Shown here piece by piece: positions 33,864-42,168 of a DNA stretch of 64,000 nucleotides (position 1 is the first letter of the stretch; each line of letters opens with the position of its first letter). A program made the translations under genes and the position numbers. Below the pieces are notes generated by a model, which saw only the letters and a list, made by a program, of their open reading frames with translations, was not told the origin of the DNA and searched no databases. This DNA comes from Ruminococcus sp. (GTDB taxonomy: Bacteria > Bacillota > Clostridia > Oscillospirales > Acutalibacteraceae). The stretch is taken from contig JAFRDE010000041.1 of assembly GCA_017403985.1 (NCBI GenBank), positions 1-64,000 on the forward strand, written 5' to 3'.

Positions 33864-34091
33864 ATGCTGGATAAAATCGCATTGACATTATTGATCGTAG
33901 GCGGTATCAACTGGGGCAGCATAGGATTGTTTCAGTTTGATCTGGTCGCGTTCCTCTTCGGCGGTCAGTCGGGAGTCGTCAGCCGTATCGTCTATATTAT
34001 CGTCGCGCTGGCGGCGCTGTGGTGTATCTCGCTTCTGTTCAGAGATAATACCGAGGCGGGCGACCGCGATTACAAACCGAGTACCACATAA
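33864..34091 (+). CDS. DUF378 membrane protein
   Basis: 75-residue protein with two membrane helices (IALTLLIVGGINWGSIGLF and RIVYIIVALAALWCISLLF). The pattern LLIVGGINWG is the DUF378 signature. Function is unknown. AAGGAGG lies 7 nt before the ATG, and a terminator follows at 34097-34126. Confidence 0.85.
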   Translation: MLDKIALTLLIVGGINWGSIGLFQFDLVAFLFGGQSGVVSRIVYIIVALAALWCISLLFRDNTEAGDRDYKPSTT

Positions 34092-34096
34092 AGATG

Positions 34097-34126
34097 AAAG
34101 CTGCTTCCGAGAGGAGGCAGCTTTTT
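34097..34126. terminator. Terminator between DUF378 and iclR genes
   Basis: AAAGCTGC-TTCC-GAGA-GGAGG-CAGCTTTTT, usable in both directions by the convergent genes. Confidence 0.8.
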
Positions 34127-34154
34127 CATATAGTTGTATTATTCACATATCATA

Positions 34155-34922
34155 TCACTTATCAAAACCCAATGCGGCGGACAGCATCCGCGCCTGCTTC
34201 ACCGTCGCGTCGACCGCGTTTCCAAAATCCGCCGACGCGACCCTGCGGAAGAAGCCGATCGTCGTCAGCGCGTATCGGAGCGTACCGGATGAGTCAAATA
34301 CGGGAGCGGATACGGAGCGCAGACCGACCTTGTACTCGCCGTCCTCGATCGCGTATCCTTTTTCGCGTATTACATCCAGCTGTTCAGATAAGCGATCCAA
34401 ATCCGATATCGTATGCGGCGTGTACTGCTGCAATGCCTGCCGTCTGTACATGGAATTCACCTTTTGAGGCGGCATATATGCCAGCATCAGCTTGCCCTGA
34501 GAGGTGCAGTGAAGCGGCAGCCTGACGCCGATCTCCGGCAGGATCTGGACGCCGGAGGAGCTGACGGCATAGTCGAAGGATACCGCGTTCTCGCCGTCAA
34601 GCAGACTGATCACGGAATTCGCGCCGGTCAGGGAGCTGAGACTCTCCAGATACGGACGCGACAGCGCGCTGATATCAAAGCCGCGCGAGAACGCCGAGCC
34701 GTATTCAAACAGTCTGATCCCCAAGGCGTAGGAACCGTCTGGGAGCTGTCGGATCAGTCCCCTGTCGCGCATCGTGGAAGCAAGCGCGTGGGTCGTGCTC
34801 TTGGGATAACCGCATTTCACGGATAGATCGTTGAGCGTCAAGCCCTGTCTTGCGGCGCACAAAACGTCGAGGATATCGATCGCCTTTGAAAGCGATTTGA
34901 CTTTTCCTTTGATTTCGTCCAT
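34155..34922 (-). CDS. IclR-family transcriptional regulator
   Basis: 255 residues: N-terminal winged helix (SLSKAIDILDVLCAARQGLTL, then KSTTHALASTMRDRGLI) and a C-terminal effector domain (GVRLPLHCTSQGKLMLA). IclR proteins bind small carboxylates or aromatic acids. It is transcribed away from modABC, and its consensus promoter overlaps that of modA, so it may regulate itself and the molybdate/cofactor operon; this is inference from layout. The ATG at 34922 follows AGGTGATATC. Confidence 0.88.
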   Translation of the reverse strand: MDEIKGKVKSLSKAIDILDVLCAARQGLTLNDLSVKCGYPKSTTHALASTMRDRGLIRQLPDGSYALGIRLFEYGSAFSRGFDISALSRPYLESLSSLTGANSVISLLDGENAVSFDYAVSSSGVQILPEIGVRLPLHCTSQGKLMLAYMPPQKVNSMYRRQALQQYTPHTISDLDRLSEQLDVIREKGYAIEDGEYKVGLRSVSAPVFDSSGTLRYALTTIGFFRRVASADFGNAVDATVKQARMLSAALGFDK

Positions 34923-34959
34923 GATATCACCTGATTCCGTAATACTGAATGATAATTCT

Positions 34960-34988
34960 ATTATACGGAACACACTTCATTGTGTCAA
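34960..34988 (-). promoter_or_regulatory. Consensus promoter of the iclR gene
   Basis: Minus strand TTGACA (34983-34988), 17 nt, TATAAT (34960-34965): a perfect sigma-A match. Its -35 box shares 3 bp with the modA -35 box on the other strand. ACACA/TGTGT arms (34970-34974 and 34981-34985) lie in the spacer and -35, a candidate operator. Confidence 0.85.
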
Positions 34989-35008
34989 CCGTTATATCAT
35001 GATAAAAT
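34980..35008 (+). promoter_or_regulatory. Promoter of modABC-moa
   Basis: TTGTGT (34980-34985), 17 nt, TAAAAT (35003-35008), face to face with the iclR promoter. Confidence 0.6.
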
Positions 35009-35043
35009 AGAAATGCGAATTTATCATTGAAAGGAAGACAGAA

Positions 35044-35880
35044 ATGAAAAGAATTATCGCATTAATGATGGCTTTACTGATCATCGGAGTCATAATGACC
35101 GCCTGCGGAGAAAGCACAAACAACAGCAGCGATCCTGTCGCAACGATCGACGAAAAGGGCGCGAACCCCACTGAGGTCGTCGTATTTGCCGCGGCAAGCA
35201 TGACCGAGACGCTCGAAGAACTCGCCGATAAATATGAGGCGGATCATCCCACCGTCAAGCTGACTTACAACTTTGATTCCTCAGGCACCTTAAAGACCCA
35301 GATCGAAGAGGGCGCCGCGTGCGATCTCTTTATCTCCGCGGCTCAGAAGCAGATGAACGGACTCGAGGAAGGCGGTTACATCGACAGCGATACCCGTATC
35401 GACTTGCTGGAGAACAAGGTCGCTCTGTGCGTCGCAGAGAATTCCGATTCCGGGATCAAGTCATATGACGACATGAAAGATCATCTGGAATCGGGCGACG
35501 TCCTGATGGCGATCGGCAACGAGGACGTTCCGGTCGGACAGTACACGCAGAAGATCTTCACGTATTACGGTCTCGATGAAGCTGCGCTCAACGATAAAGG
35601 CGTGCTGACCTACGGCTCCAACGTCAAGGAAGTCACCACACAGGTCGCCGAGGGTACCGTCGATTGCGGAATCATTTATCAGACAGACGCTTATTCCGCA
35701 GGCTTGGACGTCGCCGATACCGCGACCGAGGAGATGTGCGGTCAGGTCATCTATCCCGCCGCCGTTCTCAGCAACAGCAAGGCGTCAGCAGAAGCAAAAG
35801 CGTTCCTCGATTATTTACAAACGGCAGACGCGTCCGCAGTATTTGAAAAGGTCGGCTTTTCGCCTCTTGCAGGCAAGTAA
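35044..35880 (+). CDS. modA: Molybdate-binding lipoprotein ModA
   Basis: Extracellular solute-binding lipoprotein of the molybdate ABC importer. The signal ends in a lipobox (IGVIMTACGES). EVVVFAAASMTETLEELADKY, FDSSGTLKTQIEEGA (anion-binding Ser) and CGIIYQTDAYSA fit ModA. It has 278 residues and is the first gene of the modABC-moa operon. Tungstate or molybdate specificity cannot be told. Confidence 0.94.
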   Translation: MKRIIALMMALLIIGVIMTACGESTNNSSDPVATIDEKGANPTEVVVFAAASMTETLEELADKYEADHPTVKLTYNFDSSGTLKTQIEEGAACDLFISAAQKQMNGLEEGGYIDSDTRIDLLENKVALCVAENSDSGIKSYDDMKDHLESGDVLMAIGNEDVPVGQYTQKIFTYYGLDEAALNDKGVLTYGSNVKEVTTQVAEGTVDCGIIYQTDAYSAGLDVADTATEEMCGQVIYPAAVLSNSKASAEAKAFLDYLQTADASAVFEKVGFSPLAGK

Positions 35881-35912
35881 TAAGCAGTATTTATCAATTA
35901 CCGGAGATCATC

Positions 35913-36578
35913 ATGGATCTGTATCCCTTATACAATTCATTAAGAATATCAGCCATATCGGCAATCGTCGTATTCTTCATCGGTATCGCGGCGGCGTATT
36001 ACATCGCGAAGCTCCCGCGCTTCATCAAAGGCATACTGGACGTCATCTTCACCCTGCCGCTGGTTCTGCCGCCGACGGTCGTGGGCTATCTTCTGCTGCT
36101 CGTATTGGGACCTAAAAGATCAGTCGGATCGTTTTTTCTCGATACCTTTGACGTACGGCTGACGATGCAGTGGTGGTCGGCGATCTTCGCCGTCACGGTG
36201 ATCGTGTTCCCGCTGATGTACCGCACGGCAAGAGGCGCTTTCGAGCGCTTTGACGAAAATTTAGCCGACGCGGGCAGGACGCTCGGGCTCTCCAACTCTT
36301 ACATATTCTGGCGCATCCGCATCCCCTACTGCAGGCAGGGGATCATCGCGGGCGTGGTGCTGTCGTTCGCCAGAGCGCTGGGCGAATACGGCGCGACCTC
36401 GATGATCGCGGGCTATACGCCCGGCAAGACGGCTACCGTCTCCACCGCCGTTTATCAGCTCTGGCGCACCGGCAACGATGCGCTCGCCCTGAAATGGGTG
36501 CTGATCAACATCGCGATCTCAGCGGTCGTTCTGTTCATACTGAACTGGATCGAAAAGCCGCAAAGGAGGCGAAGCTGA
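35913..36578 (+). CDS. modB: Molybdate ABC transporter permease ModB
   Basis: Inner-membrane channel with about five helices. TLPLVLPPTVVGYLLL and the ABC-contact EAA-like loop (ENLADAGRTLGLSNSYIFWRI, then SFARALGEYGAT) are typical of ModB/CysT permeases. It has 221 residues, and its stop overlaps the modC start (TGATG). Confidence 0.95.
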   Translation: MDLYPLYNSLRISAISAIVVFFIGIAAAYYIAKLPRFIKGILDVIFTLPLVLPPTVVGYLLLLVLGPKRSVGSFFLDTFDVRLTMQWWSAIFAVTVIVFPLMYRTARGAFERFDENLADAGRTLGLSNSYIFWRIRIPYCRQGIIAGVVLSFARALGEYGATSMIAGYTPGKTATVSTAVYQLWRTGNDALALKWVLINIAISAVVLFILNWIEKPQRRRS

Positions 36579-37273
36579 TGCTGTACGTCAACATCGAAAA
36601 GAAACTTGACCGTTATACGCTGAAAGCCGCATTTGAGTGCGACCACAATACACTCGCCCTGTTCGGCGCTTCGGGAGCCGGCAAAAGCATGACGCTGAAA
36701 TGCATCGCCGGTATTGAAAAGCCCGACAAGGGTGTGATACAATTAAACGGCAAAACACTCTTTGACAGTGAGAAAAAGATCAACCTGCCGCCGCAGAAGC
36801 GCCATGTCGGCTACCTGTTTCAGGACTATGCCCTCTTCCCCAACATGACCGTCAGCGGCAATATCACGGCGGGTTTGAGGAAACTGCCGAAAGCGGAACG
36901 GGAAACAAAACTGCGCGAGCTGATCAACCGTTTTCATCTGGACGGTCTGGAAGATCGTAAGCCCGATACATTGTCGGGCGGCGAAAAACAACGGGTCGCC
37001 CTCGCGAGGATCTTCGCATCTTCTCCGGAGGTATTACTGCTGGACGAGCCCTTTTCTTCATTGGATACCATGCTGAAATTACAGCTCATCCCCTATATCC
37101 GCGGGATCATCGCCGATTTCGGCGGTGAAACGATACTGGTGTCGCACGATATCGACGAGGTGCGACAGCTTTGTCACGCGCTCATCCCCATCGCGGACGG
37201 CGTTACCGCAGACGCTCAGGATACAGAAGAATACTATATTACACTAAAGGAACAATTTGAAAACCTGAAATGA
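36578..37273 (+). CDS. modC: Molybdate ABC transporter ATPase ModC
   Basis: ATP-hydrolysing subunit. Walker A GASGAGKS (30-37), Q-loop LFQDYALFPN, signature LSGGEKQRVALAR, Walker B LLLDEP and switch VSHDIDE are present. At 231 residues it lacks the C-terminal molybdate-binding (MOP/TOBE) domain of the ~350-residue ModC, so feedback sensing there is absent. The ATG follows AGGAGG. Its stop overlaps moaA (ATGA). Confidence 0.94.
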   Translation: MLYVNIEKKLDRYTLKAAFECDHNTLALFGASGAGKSMTLKCIAGIEKPDKGVIQLNGKTLFDSEKKINLPPQKRHVGYLFQDYALFPNMTVSGNITAGLRKLPKAERETKLRELINRFHLDGLEDRKPDTLSGGEKQRVALARIFASSPEVLLLDEPFSSLDTMLKLQLIPYIRGIIADFGGETILVSHDIDEVRQLCHALIPIADGVTADAQDTEEYYITLKEQFENLK

Positions 37274-38220
37274 TGATACAAGACAGCTACGGAAGAAAAA
37301 TCGAATATCTGCGCCTGTCCGTCACCGACCTGTGCAATTATCGGTGCATCTACTGTATGCCCGAAGAGGGCGTATGCAAGAAAGCGCACAGCGATATCCT
37401 CAGCATCGAGGAAATGACTGAGATCGTGCGCGCGGCTCACGCGCTCGGAATCAAAAAAATTCGTCTGACAGGCGGCGAACCTCTTGTTCGCAGAGGGATC
37501 ATTACACTCTGCGAGAATATCAAAGCGATCGATCCTGAGATCGAACTGGGGATCACCACCAACGGCTCGCTGTTAGCGCCGATGGCAAAGGACTTAAAAG
37601 CGGCGGGCGTCGACCGGCTGAATATCAGCCTCGACAGCCTTGATCCCGAAACCTTCAGAACAATCACCCGAGGCGGCGACCTGCAGGACGTGTTGAACGG
37701 TATCAGGGCGGCGCAGGCAGCGGGCTTTGACAACATCAAGATCAATGCCGTACTGCTCAAAGGGATCAATGAAAAGGATATTCTTGATCTGATCCGCTTG
37801 ACAAAAGACGAAACCATCCATGTGCGGTTCATCGAGCTGATGCCTCTCGGTGTTGCGAAGCACTGGAACAGCGACAGATTCATCTCGACCGAAGCAATCG
37901 AAAAACACATGATAAATGCCGATTTAATCAAAATAGACGGCGTCGCGAGGGTTTACAGACTGCCGGGTCACAAAGGTACCGTCGGGCTGATCTGTCCGAT
38001 GTCGAACAGCTTCTGTCCCACATGCAACAAGATCCGCGTCACAGCGGACGGAAAGCTCAAGCCCTGCCTGCACTCGGATCAGGAGATCGACCTCAGAGGA
38101 TTACACGGTGAGGCGCTGACGCAGGCGATCCGTGACGGGATCACGCAGAAACCCGAGAGTCATCACTTCGGCGCGGCAGACGCCGCGACCGAACGCTTTA
38201 TGAATGAGATCGGAGGATAG
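37270..38220 (+). CDS. moaA: GTP 3',8-cyclase MoaA
   Basis: Radical-SAM enzyme for the first step of molybdenum cofactor synthesis. The N-terminal cluster has Cys 22, 26 and 29 (CNYRCIYC); the C-terminal cluster starts [20 protein letters not shown]; the SAM-binding LTGGEPL is present. It ends with Gly-Gly (EIGG), as the family requires. It has 316 residues and overlaps modC by 4 nt. Confidence 0.96.
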   Translation: MMIQDSYGRKIEYLRLSVTDLCNYRCIYCMPEEGVCKKAHSDILSIEEMTEIVRAAHALGIKKIRLTGGEPLVRRGIITLCENIKAIDPEIELGITTNGSLLAPMAKDLKAAGVDRLNISLDSLDPETFRTITRGGDLQDVLNGIRAAQAAGFDNIKINAVLLKGINEKDILDLIRLTKDETIHVRFIELMPLGVAKHWNSDRFISTEAIEKHMINADLIKIDGVARVYRLPGHKGTVGLICPMSNSFCPTCNKIRVTADGKLKPCLHSDQEIDLRGLHGEALTQAIRDGITQKPESHHFGAADAATERFMNEIGG

Positions 38221-38221
38221 T

Positions 38222-38686
38222 ATGGATTTTTCTCATATCAATGAACAGGGACGCGCCAAGATGGTCGACGTCACGGATAAGGACGAGACCTTCCGCGAGG
38301 CAAAAGCCGCCGGTACGGTAAACGTCAGAACAGAAACAATGGAGCTGATCAAAAGCGGCGGCGTCAAAAAGGGCGACGTTCTCTCCGTGGCGCAGATCGC
38401 CGGAATCATGGCGGCGAAAAAGACCTCCGATATCATCCCGATGTGTCATCCGCTGACGCTCAGCGGCGTGGATATCTCTTTCGAGCTGACCGATACACAG
38501 ATACATATCACTGCGGCCGTCAAATGCAAGGGCAGTACCGGCGTGGAGATGGAAGCGCTGACCGCCGTCAGCACCGCGGCGCTCACGATTTACGATATGT
38601 GCAAGGCGGTACAGAGAGATATCACGATCACCGATATCCGTCTGTTGTACAAAAGCGGCGGCAAAAGCGGGGTGTTCGAGCGATGA
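38222..38686 (+). CDS. moaC: Cyclic pyranopterin monophosphate synthase MoaC
   Basis: Completes formation of cPMP with Moa[19 protein letters not shown], the active-site region [14 protein letters not shown] and [20 protein letters not shown] are signatures. It has 154 residues from the ATG at 38222 behind GGAGG. It overlaps the MOSC gene by 4 nt. Confidence 0.97.
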   Translation: MDFSHINEQGRAKMVDVTDKDETFREAKAAGTVNVRTETMELIKSGGVKKGDVLSVAQIAGIMAAKKTSDIIPMCHPLTLSGVDISFELTDTQIHITAAVKCKGSTGVEMEALTAVSTAALTIYDMCKAVQRDITITDIRLLYKSGGKSGVFER

Positions 38687-39126
38687 ACGAAACGGTTTTG
38701 GCAGTCTGTATCAGCGAGCAGAAGGGTACGCGCAAGCATCCCGTACCCTCAGTTGTATTAAAAGAGGATCACGGGATCATCGGCGACGCGCACGCAGGAG
38801 CATGGCATCGGCAAATCAGCCTGTTAGCCGATGAAAGCGTTGATAAGATGCGCGCTAAGGGCGTGGTACTGCAAGCAGGCGATTTTGCCGAAAACATCCT
38901 CACCAAAGGGATCGATCTCAAGAACCTGCCCGTCGGCACCAAAATGATCATCGGTGAAGCGGAATTAGAAGTCACGCAGATCGGCAAGGAATGTCACAGC
39001 GACTGCGAGATCAGGAAGCTGACCGGACAGTGCGTCATGCCGACCGAGGGTATCTTTGCTATCGTCATTAAAGGCGGAGAAATCCGACCGGGAGACAGCA
39101 TACAAGCCTTAAGTCAATTGATATGA
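38683..39126 (+). CDS. MOSC-domain protein
   Basis: 147-residue MOSC (Moco sulfurase C-terminal-like) protein, thought to handle sulfur or the cofactor for molybdoenzymes. [18 protein letters not shown] and the conserved Cys region [11 protein letters not shown] are visible. It is translationally coupled to moaC (ATGA). A cPMP-stage neighbour suggests a role in cofactor finishing; the exact reaction is unknown. Confidence 0.88.
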   Translation: MNETVLAVCISEQKGTRKHPVPSVVLKEDHGIIGDAHAGAWHRQISLLADESVDKMRAKGVVLQAGDFAENILTKGIDLKNLPVGTKMIIGEAELEVTQIGKECHSDCEIRKLTGQCVMPTEGIFAIVIKGGEIRPGDSIQALSQLI

Positions 39127-39172
39127 TCGAAACAGTGTTTGACTGCCATAACAGAAAAGAACTGTTCCTCTT

Positions 39173-39208
39173 TGTGGGATTGCCGCGCCCTAAAGGGCTC
39201 GCAATGAC
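39173..39208. repeat. Palindromic intergenic repeat, family 1
   Basis: TGTGGGATTGCCGCGCCC-TAAA-GGGCTCGCAATGAC, between the MOSC and MoeA-like genes of the operon. Confidence 0.8.
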
Positions 39209-39216
39209 AGTTATTT

Positions 39217-39250
39217 TGTGGGATCGTCAGCCCAAAAGGGCACGAAACGA
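39217..39250. repeat. Degenerate family-1 repeat, second of a pair
   Basis: TGTGGGATCGTCAGCCC-AAAA-GGGCACGAAACGA, directly after the copy at 39173-39208 in the same orientation; the right end is decayed. Confidence 0.55.
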
Positions 39251-39271
39251 TAATCATACGGAGAAAAAAGC

Positions 39272-40288
39272 ATGAAACTGATTAAAACCATCGACGCCGT
39301 CGGACACGTGCTGTGCCACGACATGACGCAGATCATCCCCGGAGAATATAAGGGAGCGCGCTTTCGCAAGGGACATATCGTTACCGAAGAAGATATCCCC
39401 GTCCTGCTGAGCATGGGCAAGGAGAACCTCTACATCTACGAAATGGACGAAAACAAGCTCCACGAAAACGACGCGGCAGAGATCCTGTGCAAAATCTGCA
39501 AAGGACAAAACATCAGCCGCAGCGACGTCAAAGAAGGTAAGACAGAACTGAAAGCGGAGATCGACGGTCTGTTCACCGTCAACCGCGACAAGCTCAACGC
39601 GATCAATTCTGTCGACGAGCTCATGATCGCGACCCGCAAGGGCGATACCGCCGTACATAAAGGAGATAAACTGGCGGGCACCCGCGTGATCCCGCTGGTC
39701 ATCGACAAAGCAAAGCTCGATGAAGCCGAACGGATTGCCGGCGATACGCCGATCATGAGCGTCCTCCCCTATCGGTTAAAAACCGCCGGTATCATCACCA
39801 CCGGCAGCGAGGTGTTCCACGGCAGGATCGAGGACCGTTTCACGCCCGTCCTGATCGAAAAGCTGAAAGCCTACGGCATTGACGTCACAAGTCATATCCT
39901 GTGCGACGACGACGCCGAAAACATCAAAGAAGCCATCAAGCTCGTCCGCGGCAACGTCGATATGATCCTGTGCACCGGCGGCATGAGCGTCGACCCCGAC
40001 GACAACACGCCCGGCGCGATCAAACTCAGCGGCGCGGATATCGTCACCTACGGCGCGCCCGTCCTGCCCGGCGCGATGTTCCTGCTGGGATATTACGAGG
40101 ACGGTACGCCTGTCATGGGCTTACCCGGGTGCGTGATGTACGCAAAGGCGACGATCTTCGAATTAGTGCTGCCGCGGATCGCCGCGGGCGTCAGACTCAG
40201 CAAAGCGGATTTCGTCGCGTACGGCGAGGGCGGTTTGTGCCTCGGATGTACAGAATGTACCTATCCGCACTGTGCGTTCGGGAAGTAA
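39272..40288 (+). CDS. Molybdopterin-binding (MoeA-like) protein
   Basis: 338 residues. The N-terminal half (VGHVLCHDMTQIIPGEYKGA, GHIVTEEDIPVLLSMGK) resembles the MoeA substrate-entry region; the C-terminal half is a MoCF-binding domain (GIITTGSEV, ILCTGGMSVDPDDNTPGAI, GLPGCVMYAK). The tail is Cys-rich (LCLGCTECTYPHCAFGK), an uncommon addition that could bind metal. Such proteins occur with molybdenum hydroxylases of Clostridia; here it probably performs or assists molybdenum insertion. Confidence 0.85.
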   Translation: MKLIKTIDAVGHVLCHDMTQIIPGEYKGARFRKGHIVTEEDIPVLLSMGKENLYIYEMDENKLHENDAAEILCKICKGQNISRSDVKEGKTELKAEIDGLFTVNRDKLNAINSVDELMIATRKGDTAVHKGDKLAGTRVIPLVIDKAKLDEAERIAGDTPIMSVLPYRLKTAGIITTGSEVFHGRIEDRFTPVLIEKLKAYGIDVTSHILCDDDAENIKEAIKLVRGNVDMILCTGGMSVDPDDNTPGAIKLSGADIVTYGAPVLPGAMFLLGYYEDGTPVMGLPGCVMYAKATIFELVLPRIAAGVRLSKADFVAYGEGGLCLGCTECTYPHCAFGK

Positions 40289-40301
40289 GGAGATATTCAC
40301 T

Positions 40302-40775
40302 ATGTACAAAGCAAGCGTCATCACCGTCAGCGACAGAGCAGCAAACGGAATCTACGAGGATCAAAGCGGTCCCGCGGTCAGCAAAATGCTCATAGCGCAG
40401 GGATATGATGTTATGAACACAACAATAATTTCCGACGAGAAAAATAAAATCATTGAAACACTGGTGAAAGAATGTGAAAGCGGCGTTCATCTGATCGTCA
40501 CCACAGGCGGAACAGGCTTCGCGCCGACCGACGTCACGCCCGAAGCGACCAAAGCCGTCATCGAAAAGGAAGCGCCCGGTATCGCCGAGTATATGCGGCA
40601 AAAAAGCATGGAGATCACGCCGAGGGGAATGCTCTCACGTGGAATCGCGGGGATCAGAGGAAACAGCCTGATCATCAACCTGCCCGGTTCACCGAAGGGA
40701 GCGACAGAAAACCTCGGCTTCATCCTCCCCCACCTCAGGCACGGATTAGATATGCTCAACGGAGAAAAAGAATGA
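40302..40775 (+). CDS. mogA: Molybdopterin adenylyltransferase MogA/MoaB
   Basis: Adenylates molybdopterin before metal insertion. ASVITVSDRAANG, TTGGTGFAPTDVTPEAT and INLPGSPKGATENL are MogA/MoaB signatures. It has 157 residues from the ATG at 40302 behind AAGGAG. It is the last gene of the operon. No moaD, moaE or molybdoenzyme is in the window. Confidence 0.94.
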   Translation: MYKASVITVSDRAANGIYEDQSGPAVSKMLIAQGYDVMNTTIISDEKNKIIETLVKECESGVHLIVTTGGTGFAPTDVTPEATKAVIEKEAPGIAEYMRQKSMEITPRGMLSRGIAGIRGNSLIINLPGSPKGATENLGFILPHLRHGLDMLNGEKE

Positions 40776-40856
40776 TCTCAGTAGTCTGAGGTATGTATAG
40801 GCACAAGCCTTTCAACATATCAACATCAATGAAATGGGATGAAGTGGGAAAAACCG

Positions 40857-40927
40857 TTTGTCATTGTCATTGTCATTGTCTTTATCTTTATTTTATTCTT
40901 TATCTTTATATTTGTCTTTATCTTGGT
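40857..40927 (+). repeat. Low-complexity pyrimidine-rich tract
   Basis: Three TGTCAT units followed by degenerate (T)CTTTAT units make a 70-nt T-rich tract in the mogA-dockerin gap (40776-41011). Short open frames across it translate only to Ile/Val/Phe runs and are not credible genes. Confidence 0.75.
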
Positions 40928-40972
40928 GCTTTTTGTCACAACTCTGCACAATTGTGCTTTATCACATAAAGA

Positions 40973-41003
40973 AACCGCCCTCGATCGAGAGCGGTTATCT
41001 TTT
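40973..41003. terminator. Bidirectional terminator, mogA/dockerin gene
   Basis: AACCGC-CCTC-GATC-GAGA-GCGGTT followed by ATCTTTTA. It lies between convergent genes. Confidence 0.75.
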
Positions 41004-41011
41004 ATTCAATA

Positions 41012-42016
41012 TTATCCCGGAACAATTCCGTTTTCAAACTTGATGTACTCTTCTGCCTGATGACCCGCATTGTCGATCGCGATCACTTTGACGATATAGC
41101 CGGCTCCCCATTCAAGCATCGACATATCCCAGTCGGTCTCCGTTCTCGAGAAGAAGCCGCAGCAGAGGAAAAGATCGCCTTCATCATTATACGGATACAT
41201 ACCCCAGTCTGTATCGGGATGCTCGGAAACATAATGATTGAAATGCGCAACATCTTCTTGTGTCAGCGAACAGGTCGTATTGTCATTTCCGTACGCCCAA
41301 TCCTCAAGACGATAGAGTTCCAGCGCGTACTGATACGGTCCCGTGCCGCCCATCGCCTCAGCGATCAGGCCGAGATCATAGCTTGTGCCCGGCAGGTCTC
41401 TCCATCTGACGCTCTTGAAGCCGAATTCATCATACGGATAATCTTCAACCACCTGATAATCGAAGATAGTTTTATCTTCATAAAAGCCCTGCCAGTTATA
41501 CACTCTGACCTTGATATTATAGTAACCGCTGTTCTCAAATGTGTGCGTGTAAGTATTGACCGTCGAGCGCTCCTGTACCAATACCCCGTCCACATAAAAC
41601 TCAAAAGAGGGAGCGTATTCATCATACTTCACCGCGGTAAAGGTGACCGGCACGCCGACCGACGCTTTGCCGGATTCATAGGAGGCGTAAAAGCTGTTGA
41701 CATAGAACCAGTATTCCGCTTCACCGCCGATACCGTAAGGAACATTCATCCCGGCAAGGCTGCGCTGCATCCATGTTACGTCCATTACCGTAACGATACC
41801 GTCATGGTCAAAGTCCGCCATCGGCTTTTCCCACCAATCATTGAACCCGATCATATCGGCAAGATAACGCTGCACCAGCGTTACGTCTACGGTATCGAAA
41901 TCAAAGTTCGAGTCCACGTCGCCGCAGACGTCAGGCGGCAAGGCTGCATTGACATTCAGCGTAAACAGAGCAACAAAAATAATCAAAGCTAATAATAAAG
42001 AAATGATTTTTTTCAT
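41012..42016 (-). CDS. Secreted protein with N-terminal dockerin-like pair
   Basis: 334 residues. A signal peptide (KKIISLLLALIIFVALFTLN) precedes two dockerin-type Ca loops near 30-95 (GDVDSNFDFDTVDVTLVQRY and ADFDHDGIVTVMDVTWMQRS). An Ig/PKD-like segment follows (VPVTFTAVKYDEYAPSFEFY, then YNIKVRVYNWQGFYED). The remaining ~130 residues also look beta-rich, ending EWGAGYIVKVIAIDNAGHQA. No catalytic motif is seen. The dockerin-first order is unusual and suggests a small cohesin-bound accessory protein. It lies between mogA and ackA with no operon link to either. Confidence 0.75.
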   Translation of the reverse strand: MKKIISLLLALIIFVALFTLNVNAALPPDVCGDVDSNFDFDTVDVTLVQRYLADMIGFNDWWEKPMADFDHDGIVTVMDVTWMQRSLAGMNVPYGIGGEAEYWFYVNSFYASYESGKASVGVPVTFTAVKYDEYAPSFEFYVDGVLVQERSTVNTYTHTFENSGYYNIKVRVYNWQGFYEDKTIFDYQVVEDYPYDEFGFKSVRWRDLPGTSYDLGLIAEAMGGTGPYQYALELYRLEDWAYGNDNTTCSLTQEDVAHFNHYVSEHPDTDWGMYPYNDEGDLFLCCGFFSRTETDWDMSMLEWGAGYIVKVIAIDNAGHQAEEYIKFENGIVPG

Positions 42017-42127
42017 AAAGCAACTTCCTTTATACTAATCAAGGAGTCCAACGATGGATTGCGGAAATCAAACCGATAAGAATATCGAGTTTTTAATGAA
42101 AATCAGTATTATACTCTCGCTGTTCAA

Positions 42128-42151
42128 AACCGCCCCTTTTCAGAGGCGGTT
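42128..42151 (-). terminator. Terminator of ackA
   Basis: AACCGCC/GGCGGTT stem followed on the minus strand by TTTTGAA, 18 nt past the ackA stop. Confidence 0.75.
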
Positions 42152-42168
42152 GAATCAGTTGATGTATC

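Noticed and set aside
38443-38682. Longer start for the MOSC protein inside moaC
   Set aside because: The extension is the other frame of moaC; the ATG overlapping the moaC stop gives a normal MOSC start.
40839-41060. Two overlapping small 'membrane peptide' frames after mogA
   Set aside because: They arise from a pyrimidine microsatellite and run through a terminator; no ribosome site fits.
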